Source: an uncultured Collinsella sp. (lineage in GTDB: Bacteria > Actinomycetota > Coriobacteriia > Coriobacteriales > Coriobacteriaceae). Taken from it: a stretch of DNA of 5,712 bases. Positions 1 to 4,072 of this stretch are shown here, piece after piece (position 1 is the first letter of the stretch; each line of letters begins with the position of its first letter). The stretch is taken from assembly GCA_958448375.1 (NCBI GenBank), contig CAUDDU010000072.1:1-5712 (forward strand), given 5' to 3'. Below the pieces are notes generated by a model. It was not told the DNA's origin, made no database searches, and was given only the letters and a program-made list of their open reading frames with translations. A program made the translations under genes and the position numbers.

Positions 1-56
1 ATCGATAGGCAATCGCGAGCAGATGCGCTCATGCCTATGGGGACAACGGGAATAAC

Positions 57-91
57 AGCCTCCGAACCTTCTGTTCGGAGGCTTTCTTTTT
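57..91 (+). terminator. Intrinsic terminator of the upstream plus-strand unit
   Basis: A perfect stem GCCTCCGAAC (58-67) / GTTCGGAGGC (73-82), extended by one A-T pair (57/83), encloses the 5-nt loop CTTCT. It is followed by TTTCTTTTT (83-91), so on the plus strand it is a textbook rho-independent terminator. It ends a gene whose coding part lies left of the window. Between 1 and 56, one frame reaches TAA at 53-55 and another reaches TAG at 6-8, so I cannot tell which frame is the gene. On the minus strand the stem is followed only by TGTTATTCC, so it may serve weakly for the convergent merR gene. Confidence 0.88.
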
Positions 92-143
92 GCATGTCTG
101 CCTAAACGACTCCTTGCCAAAGCCCCTTGAGCATCGGGCGGCA

Positions 144-584
144 TTATTGAGCGTGGGCGCTATCGTAGGTATCTTTGATCTCTTCCGGCAAATCGTCGGG
201 AATCAGCGCCTTCACTCTATCCTCGTTGCCATCTTGGATCGCCTGCTCGTAGTACCAGCATTTGAACTTCAACATATCCAGCGCACGGTTCATGTTCGCG
301 ATTTCCGATTCCATGTGGGCCTTCCGCTCCTCGAACATGGCCTTGCGCTTGGGATATGTCGATGGGCCCTCCGCGCACCATTCCATGAACAGCCGGATGT
401 CCTTGATCTCCATCCCAGCCTTCTTCAGGCATTCGATGACCCGAAGCGCCTCGAGTTCCGTATCGCCGAATCGGCGAATGCCGGACGTTCGCTCCAATTT
501 CGGGAACAATCCCTGCTTGTCGTAATAACGCAGCGTGGAAACGGGCAGACCGAACATCTCCGCCACCTGTCCGATTGTGTACAT
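144..584 (-). CDS. MerR-family transcriptional regulator
   Basis: A DNA-binding regulator of the MerR type, 146 residues from the chosen ATG. The N-terminus (residues 2-26, YTIGQVAEMFGLPVSTLRYY and on) is the MerR helix-turn-helix with the hallmark TLRYYDKQGL. The wing follows with SGIRRFGDTELEAL, then the second helical pair (ECLKKAGMEIKDIRLFMEW). Residues about 75-113 (PKRKAMFEERKAHMES...KFKCWYY) form the antiparallel dimerisation coiled coil. The tail is short (about 30 residues), so there is no large ligand domain. Small effectors or cysteine chemistry (Cys52, Cys70, Cys109) are possible triggers. The ATG at 584 is preferred because GGAGGG lies just upstream of it; a TTG at 599 would bury this site inside the gene. 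It is divergent from the cupin/hydrolase operon, with a MerR-type dyad between them, so it probably regulates that operon and itself. The effector is unknown. Confidence 0.92.
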   Translation of the reverse strand: MYTIGQVAEMFGLPVSTLRYYDKQGLFPKLERTSGIRRFGDTELEALRVIECLKKAGMEIKDIRLFMEWCAEGPSTYPKRKAMFEERKAHMESEIANMNRALDMLKFKCWYYEQAIQDGNEDRVKALIPDDLPEEIKDTYDSAHAQ

Positions 585-587
585 GGT

Positions 588-593
588 CCCTCC
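588..593 (-). promoter_or_regulatory. Ribosome binding site that fixes the merR start
   Basis: Read on the minus strand this is GGAGGG, followed by ACC and then ATG (584). The spacing is slightly short but workable. It lies inside the longer TTG-initiated frame (from 599), which argues that translation starts at 584. Confidence 0.65.
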
Positions 594-615
594 GGACAAA
601 TCTCGAATTTACTCC

Positions 616-646
616 TTGACCTAAAGTTAGGTTTAGGTATTACGTT
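616..646 (+). promoter_or_regulatory. MerR-type promoter with embedded operator, driving the cupin/hydrolase operon
   Basis: The -35 is TTGACC (616-621) and the -10 candidate is TACGTT (641-646), 19 bp apart. This is the over-long spacer seen in promoters activated by MerR proteins through DNA distortion. A perfect inverted repeat, ACCTAAA (619-625) / TTTAGGT (632-638), is separated by GTTAGG. It starts inside the -35 box and fills the spacer, the same placement as in classical mer and bmr operators. An alternative -10, TATTAC (638-643), would give a 16-bp spacer. The motif is seen directly; activation by the neighbouring MerR protein is inferred from family behaviour and gene order. Confidence 0.7.
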
Positions 647-658
647 TAGTTTCGTCAA
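630..658 (-). promoter_or_regulatory. Possible divergent promoter of the merR gene
   Basis: On the minus strand, TTGACG (658-653) is followed after 17 bp by TAAACC (635-630), a weak -10. This box lies inside the dyad 619-638, so MerR binding would also control its own gene, as is usual in the family. The -35 is good but the -10 matches only three of six consensus bases. Confidence 0.35.
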
Positions 659-860
659 TACAAATCGGGAGCGCAAGGGATTTTCGCCAAAGGCGCACGC
701 TTGCCGGAACGGTATTCGCCGGCGGCTTGAACGGCATGGGCGAAATCGGCGGGCATCCCGCTCTTGAGCAGGCGCGACGAATGGGCACGGGAGTCTAGGC
801 GCGGCTTAGCTGGACGGAAGCAGTTTTGCACTCAAAACCATCGACAGGAGGAAATCGATC
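653..860 (+). other. Long untranslated leader between the MerR promoter and the cupin gene
   Basis: If transcription starts just after 646, about 200 nt precede the ATG at 861, which is long for a simple MerR target. No gene is recognised here. The stretch can form nested stems: TTTCGCC (682-688) with GGCGAAA (739-745), enclosing TGCCG (702-706) with CGGCA (732-736). A small hairpin GTTTTG/CAAAAC with loop CACT lies at 823-838. One plus-strand frame is open from 637 to a TAG at 795-797 and ends in a protein-like tail (GGLNGMGEIGGHPALEQARR), so part of the leader may be the remnant of a lost gene. None of this is proven. Confidence 0.35.
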
Positions 861-1625
861 ATGGCAATCAAACAGACAGCGGGCAGAGATGCCCTGGGGG
901 ACTTTGCTCCCAAATTCGCACAGCTCAATGACGATGTGCTGTTCGGCGAGGTGTGGAGCCGAGAAGACAGGCTTTCCCTTCGAGACCGCAGCGTGGTGAC
1001 GGTGGTTGCCTTGATGGCACAGGGGCTGACGGACTCTTCGTTCCAATATCATCTGATGTCCGCAAAGAACAACGGCGTGACCAGGGCGGAGATAGCGGAA
1101 ATCCTTACGCACGCGGTGTTTTACGCAGGCTGGCCCAAGGCATGGGCGGCCTTTCGCATGGCGAAGGAGGTCTGGGCGGATAGCGATGCCGCCGACGCAA
1201 GAACCAAGCATCAAAACGAGATGGCCTTTCCCATCGGTGCCCCCAACGACGCATTTGCGAAGTACTTTATCGGGCAAAGCTACCTCGCGCCCCTTTCCAC
1301 CGAGCAGGTCGGCATTTACAACGTTACGTTCGAGCCAGGCTGCCGCAACAACTGGCACACCCATCACGCCAAAAGCGGCGGCGGGCAGATTCTCGTCTGC
1401 GTGGCTGGCCGAGGGTTTTACCAGGAATGGGGCAAACCGGCACAGGAGCTGTGCCCCGGCGACGTAGTAAATATTCCCGCAGGCGTAAAGCACTGGCACG
1501 GTGCGGCGCCCGACAGCTGGTTCTCCCATCTCGCGGTAGAGGTTCCGGGCGAGGAGACCTCCAACGAGTGGTTGGAGCCCGTGGACGACGAGCAATACCC
1601 TAGAGCGACTGACAAGGAAGCTTAG
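861..1625 (+). CDS. Carboxymuconolactone decarboxylase-like / cupin fusion protein
   Basis: A 254-residue two-domain protein, predicted cytosolic. Residues about 15-105 are a CMD/AhpD-like helical domain (LSLRDRSVVTVVALMAQG, then HLMSAKNNGVTRAEIAEILT and HAVFYAGWPKAW). Residues about 130-245 are a cupin: motif 1 is GCRNNWHTHHAKSGGGQ with candidate metal ligands His166, His168 and Gln176, and motif 2 is GDVVNIPAGVKHWHG with His211. The CMD half has no cysteine, so it lacks the CxxC of AhpD peroxidases, and peroxidase chemistry through that motif is unlikely. Fusions of this type are common in gut Firmicutes and Actinobacteria, usually of unknown substrate. The start is supported by AGGAGG at 846-851, 9 nt upstream. 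It is the first gene of an operon with the hydrolase that starts 2 bp after its stop. A role in lactone, quinone or aromatic breakdown is inferred from the families only. Confidence 0.9.
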   Translation: MAIKQTAGRDALGDFAPKFAQLNDDVLFGEVWSREDRLSLRDRSVVTVVALMAQGLTDSSFQYHLMSAKNNGVTRAEIAEILTHAVFYAGWPKAWAAFRMAKEVWADSDAADARTKHQNEMAFPIGAPNDAFAKYFIGQSYLAPLSTEQVGIYNVTFEPGCRNNWHTHHAKSGGGQILVCVAGRGFYQEWGKPAQELCPGDVVNIPAGVKHWHGAAPDSWFSHLAVEVPGEETSNEWLEPVDDEQYPRATDKEA

Positions 1626-1627
1626 GC

Positions 1628-2599
1628 ATGGAGCAGTTGAAACTGACGCAGGAATGGGACAAGGTATTCCCCAAAAGCGACAAGGTTGAGCACAGCAAGG
1701 CAACCTTCCGCAACCGATACGGCATCACGCTGGCTGCCGACGTGTACGTACCTAAGAATGCGGAAGGCAAACTGCCCGCCATCGCCGTCAGCGGCCCGTT
1801 TGGCGCGGTGAAGGAGCAGTCGTCCGGCCTTTATGCGCAAAAGATGGCGGAACTGGGCTTTTTCACGCTTGCCTTTGACCCGTCCTATACCGGCGAGAGC
1901 GGCGGCACGCCTCGCTATGTAGCATCGCCGGACATCAACACCGAGGACTTCTGCGCAGCGGTGGATTTCCTCTCTGTGCAGGAAAGCGTTGATCCGGAGC
2001 GCATCGGCATCATCGGCATCTGCGGTTGGGGCGGCATGGCAGTCAATGCGGCGGCCATCGACACCCGTATCAAGGCTACCGCGGCTATGACCATGTACGA
2101 TATGACCCGCGTGACCGCAAACGGCTATTTTGACGCCGGGGATTCCGAGCAGGCGCGTTTTGAAAAGCGGAAAGCGCTGAACGCACAGCGCACCGAGGAC
2201 TATAAAAACGGCAGCAATGCGCTGGCGGGCGGCGTGGTCGATCCATTACCGGAGGATGCGCCGCAGTTTTTAGCGGACTATTACGCCTACTACAAAACTC
2301 CGCGAGGCTACCATCCCCGCAGCCTGAACTCCAACGGTGGCTGGAATGCGACGTCCTCGCTGTCATTCCTGAATATGCCGATTTTGCAATACAGCAGCGA
2401 AATTCGCTCTGCGGTACTGCTGGTGCACGGCGAGAAGGCGCACTCACGCTATTTCAGCGAAACGGCTTACGGTAAGCTGACCGGGGACAACAAGGAATTG
2501 CTCATCATCCCCGGCGCCAGCCATACCGACCTCTACGATCAGATGGACATCATTCCGTTTGGAAAACTGAAGGCATTCTTTGAGAAATATCTGAAATAA
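1628..2599 (+). CDS. Alpha/beta hydrolase of the YcjY / dienelactone hydrolase type
   Basis: A 323-residue alpha/beta-fold hydrolase without signal peptide. Strand-turn landmarks are LPAIAVSGPFGAVKEQ (49-64, oxyanion region), GFFTLAFDPSYTGESGG (77-93), the nucleophile-elbow region IGIIGICGWGGMAVNAAA (126-143), LLVHGEKAHSRYFSE (264-278, candidate acid Glu269) and IIPGASHTDLYD (293-304, candidate His299). The elbow reads GICGWGG rather than GxSxG. Cys132 is the best nucleophile candidate, as cysteine is in dienelactone hydrolases, though the extra residue leaves the alignment uncertain. Residues about 165-250 form a cap insertion rich in Tyr and Asn. AAGGA at 1614-1618 lies inside the end of the preceding gene, 9 nt before the ATG, so the two are co-transcribed and probably translationally coupled. 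Ester or lactone hydrolysis is the family expectation; the substrate is unknown. Confidence 0.88.
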   Translation: MEQLKLTQEWDKVFPKSDKVEHSKATFRNRYGITLAADVYVPKNAEGKLPAIAVSGPFGAVKEQSSGLYAQKMAELGFFTLAFDPSYTGESGGTPRYVASPDINTEDFCAAVDFLSVQESVDPERIGIIGICGWGGMAVNAAAIDTRIKATAAMTMYDMTRVTANGYFDAGDSEQARFEKRKALNAQRTEDYKNGSNALAGGVVDPLPEDAPQFLADYYAYYKTPRGYHPRSLNSNGGWNATSSLSFLNMPILQYSSEIRSAVLLVHGEKAHSRYFSETAYGKLTGDNKELLIIPGASHTDLYDQMDIIPFGKLKAFFEKYLK

Positions 2600-2688
2600 G
2601 GCGTGCCTTGATTCAATGCCAAGTCTCAAGCAGCGATTCTTCTAAAGAGCGGGAGTAGCTGAAACGAGGCGATTGAATAACTCCATAC

Positions 2689-2712
2689 GTTTTGGTTAAA
2701 ACAAAATAATAT
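2689..2712 (+). promoter_or_regulatory. AT-rich dyad and -10-like box upstream of the flavoprotein gene
   Basis: GTTTT (2689-2693) and AAAAC (2698-2702) form a short inverted repeat around GGTT. TAATAT (2707-2712) resembles a -10 box. No good -35 lies 16-18 bp upstream of it; a TTGAAT at 2673-2678 is too far away. This is the only AT-rich patch in the 148-bp spacer between the hydrolase and the flavoprotein. It suggests the flavoprotein gene has its own promoter, possibly operator-controlled. I see no convincing terminator after the hydrolase, so read-through is also possible. Confidence 0.3.
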
Positions 2713-2730
2713 GCCGCGCGCCTGCGGCAT
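2711..2730 (+). promoter_or_regulatory. Perfect hairpin abutting the flavoprotein ribosome binding site
   Basis: ATGCCGC (2711-2717) and GCGGCAT (2724-2730) are exact inverted repeats around the 6-nt loop GCGCCT. The stem ends one base before AAGGAGG (2732-2738), the strong ribosome binding site of the next gene. There is no T-tract, so it is not an intrinsic terminator. It could be a 20-bp operator, an mRNA-stabilising 5' stem or a translational control element. It also overlaps the -10-like TAATAT by two bases, which would suit repressor binding. Confidence 0.5.
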
Positions 2731-2747
2731 GAAGGAGGGAGATTTCT

Positions 2748-3278
2748 ATGAATATCGTTGTGTTGAGCGGCAGTCCGCGTAAGGGCGCCAATACTGACAC
2801 CATGGTCGAGGCGTTTGCCGAGACCGCGCGTGAGGGCGGCAATACGGTCGAGGTCATCCGCGTTGCCAACAAGAAGATCGCCGGCTGCCTGGGATGTCAG
2901 TACTGCTTCGCCCACGAGGGCACTTGCGTGCAGAGGGACGACATGGCCAACGTGATCGAGTCGCTGAAAGACGCCGACATGGTCGTCTTCGCCTCGCCTA
3001 TCTACTGGTTCGATATCACTGCGCAGGAGAAGGCCGCCATCGACCGCCTGTACGCCTTCGGTGCTACGGGCTTCCCGTTCACCAAGACGGCCCTTTTGCT
3101 CGATAGCCACAGCGAGGGCGTCTATGATGCGGCGATCGCTATGTACAAGTCAACCTGCACGTACTGCAAGTGGGAGGACCAGGGCATTGTCACCATCAGC
3201 GGTATGACCGAGCGCGACAGCATGGCCTCTTCGCCCAAGCTGGAAGAGGTGCGAGAGCTCGCTCGCAAGCTCGCCTAA
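2748..3278 (+). CDS. NADPH-dependent FMN reductase / iron-sulfur flavoprotein-like oxidoreductase
   Basis: A 176-residue flavodoxin-fold protein. The N-terminal strand and FMN phosphate loop are MNIVVLSGSPRKGANT (1-16). The second flavin-contact segment is FASPIYWFDITAQEKAAIDR (81-100), the family's SPIYW...K..IDR signature. Between them lies Cys47-x2-Cys50-x2-Cys53-x6-Cys60, which fits the compact cysteine motif of archaeal-type iron-sulfur flavoproteins (CX2CX2CX4-7C). Many relatives carry similar cysteines without a proven cluster, so a 4Fe-4S centre is possible, not certain. A further CTYC (137-140) lies near the C-terminus. The start is fixed by AAGGAGG with 9 nt spacing. Codon use (GCC, AAG, GAC, CGC) is nearer the topoisomerase gene than the hydrolase gene is. 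It probably reduces quinones, nitro compounds or a partner protein with NAD(P)H through FMN; whether it belongs to the MerR-controlled unit is unproven. Confidence 0.9.
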   Translation: MNIVVLSGSPRKGANTDTMVEAFAETAREGGNTVEVIRVANKKIAGCLGCQYCFAHEGTCVQRDDMANVIESLKDADMVVFASPIYWFDITAQEKAAIDRLYAFGATGFPFTKTALLLDSHSEGVYDAAIAMYKSTCTYCKWEDQGIVTISGMTERDSMASSPKLEEVRELARKLA

Positions 3279-3288
3279 AGACAAGAAG

Positions 3289-3358
3289 AACGCATGGCAA
3301 TCAGCGTTGGCGGAAAGCCTACTTCCCTTACCAAGAGGATTGCTGATTGCCATGCGTT
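3289..3358. repeat. 17-bp perfect inverted repeat, 70 bp overall
   Basis: AACGCATGGCAATCAGC (3289-3305) is the exact reverse complement of 3342-3358, with 36 bp between the arms. The loop can add a small inner stem (CCT/AGG and CTT/AAG around 3319-3338). It begins 10 bp after the flavoprotein stop, between that gene and the convergent ATPase relic. On the minus strand the structure is followed by T-rich TTCTTCTTGTCTTT, so it could terminate minus-strand transcription. On the plus strand no T-tract follows. The long loop and long exact arms also fit a small palindromic repeat element. No flanking target duplication is visible. Confidence 0.75.
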
Positions 3359-3385
3359 GATGTCCTTGTGGACAACCTCTGCGTG

Positions 3386-3860
3386 CTAGGAGACCTTCTC
3401 GTTCAGAAACTCCCTGAATGCGGGGATATCAAAGCCAACGAGACCACGCCCGCGCTCTCCAATGACGCCGTCCTCCAGGAGGCGGCGTTTGTATTGGCTT
3501 GCGTAGTTGCTGGCGACGCCCATGCGTTTGGCTATCTCCGAGACCCTGCTGGGGCCAGAATCGGGCAGCATCGCGAGCAAAAACTCAATGTCTTTATCGG
3601 AAAGCTCCCGATAGGTCGTTTCGAGAGAAGCCCGATGTCATGCTTCTCGAGTTGCCTGAAGATGCCATTCATGCGCGTGCGCCAGTTGCCCTGAGCCTCT
3701 TGAGCATATGTCCAATCGATGCCACTGGGCCAATTTGAACACCGTTTATGCGCGCGTGAGGCTGTGAGAGGTAGCTATCTGCGGCTTCTTTGGTTCGCTC
3801 GATAATATCTTCGAGCATGCCTGGCATGGCGGAGACATTTGCTGCGATCCATGGTGGCCC
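3386..3860 (-). pseudogene. Degraded actinobacterial AAA ATPase with winged-helix C-terminus
   Basis: The pieces read, minus strand, as one broken gene. Piece 1 (about 3860-3721) gives GPPWIAANVSAMPGMLEDII, ERTKEAADSYL and INGVQIGPVAS. A frameshift near 3720 leads to piece 2 (to about 3630): IDWTYAQEAQGNWRTRMNGI, then FRQLEKHDIGLL. At about 3625-3637 the frame changes again to piece 3, ASLETTYRELSDKDIEFLL, and a winged helix (GPSRVSEIAKRMGVASNYA, QYKRRLLEDGVIGERGRGL) ending FLNEKVS at TAG 3386-3388. From what I know of this actinobacterial ATPase family, piece 2 stops just before the Walker B strand and piece 3 is the C-terminal DNA-binding domain, so the ATPase core between them is deleted. 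The N-terminal Walker A part is also missing, replaced by the repeat array upstream. No ATPase activity can remain; the terminal winged-helix frame alone (about 80 residues) might still be translated, but I see no good start or ribosome binding site. Confidence 0.8.
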
Positions 3861-3917
3861 CTTTGCAGGTTTTGCTAACTTTTGCAACTTTTGCTAAATT
3901 TTGCAAGTTTTGCTAAC
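3861..3917. repeat. Three tandem 19-bp AT-rich repeats
   Basis: On the plus strand the unit is TTTTGCAAn followed by TTTTGCTAAn (9+10 bp). Sub-units are CTTTGCAGG (3861-3869, degenerate), TTTTGCTAAC (3870-3879), TTTTGCAAC (3880-3888), TTTTGCTAAA (3889-3898), TTTTGCAAG (3899-3907) and TTTTGCTAAC (3908-3917). The 11-mer GTTTTGCTAAC occurs exactly at 3869-3879 and 3907-3917. The half-unit spacing of 9-10 bp puts a TTTTGC on nearly every helical turn, as in operator arrays. The length is not a multiple of three, so it is not a protein repeat. It is markedly AT-richer than the DNA around it and abuts the broken 5' end of the ATPase relic, so it may be that gene's old control region. Confidence 0.85.
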
Positions 3918-3984
3918 GGCTTAACATGCCTTGTGCCGTGGGGTTGCAGGAGTGAAAAACGGGGATTCCTATTATTCCGACTAC

Positions 3985-4048
3985 GTTGTAGCGAGCGGGG
4001 CCCGGAGCGCGATGTTGCTGCGCTCCGGGCCCCGCTGCTTTGTACAAC
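3985..4048 (-). terminator. Long GC-rich hairpin downstream of the topoisomerase gene
   Basis: The core stem is 17 bp without mismatch: AGCGGGGCCCGGAGCGC (3994-4010) with its complement at 4020-4036, loop GATGTTGCT. An outer stem GTTGTA (3985-3990) / TACAAC (4043-4048) closes over an internal loop. It lies about 25-90 bp past the stop of the minus-strand topoisomerase gene, the expected place for its terminator. The usual T-tract is absent: the minus strand continues CGCTACAACG, and the plus strand has only GCTTTG. It may act with another factor, as a 3' stabiliser, or in both directions. Confidence 0.6.
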
Positions 4049-4072
4049 CATGACGGTTTGGCCACCGTTGTT

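Noticed and set aside
585..599. TTG start for the MerR gene at 599
   Set aside because: It would place the GGAGGG ribosome binding site inside the gene. The ATG at 584 starts the protein at the usual MYTIGQVA-type N-terminus of the family.
90..767. A 225-codon plus-strand open frame across the merR gene
   Set aside because: It is antisense to a clear MerR protein, has no ribosome binding site and gives an Arg/His/Leu-rich product of no family, so it is a shadow of the high-GC coding strand.
795..1703. A 302-codon minus-strand open frame
   Set aside because: It is antisense to the well-supported cupin fusion gene, and its product shows no domain.
2728..2781. A 17-codon ATG-initiated frame overlapping the flavoprotein start out of frame
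   Set aside because: It has no ribosome binding site of its own and its codons are the Shine-Dalgarno and start of the real gene, so it is most likely chance.
3289..3358. Insertion sequence ends
   Set aside because: The arms enclose only 36 bp, with no transposase and no visible target duplication. At most it is a small non-autonomous palindromic element.
3861..3917. CRISPR array
   Set aside because: Units are 9-10 bp and contiguous, with no spacers, and no cas genes are present.
3944..3975. Plus-strand promoter TTGCAG...TATTAT
   Set aside because: The spacing is 20 bp, and no plus-strand gene follows before the antisense of the topoisomerase gene.
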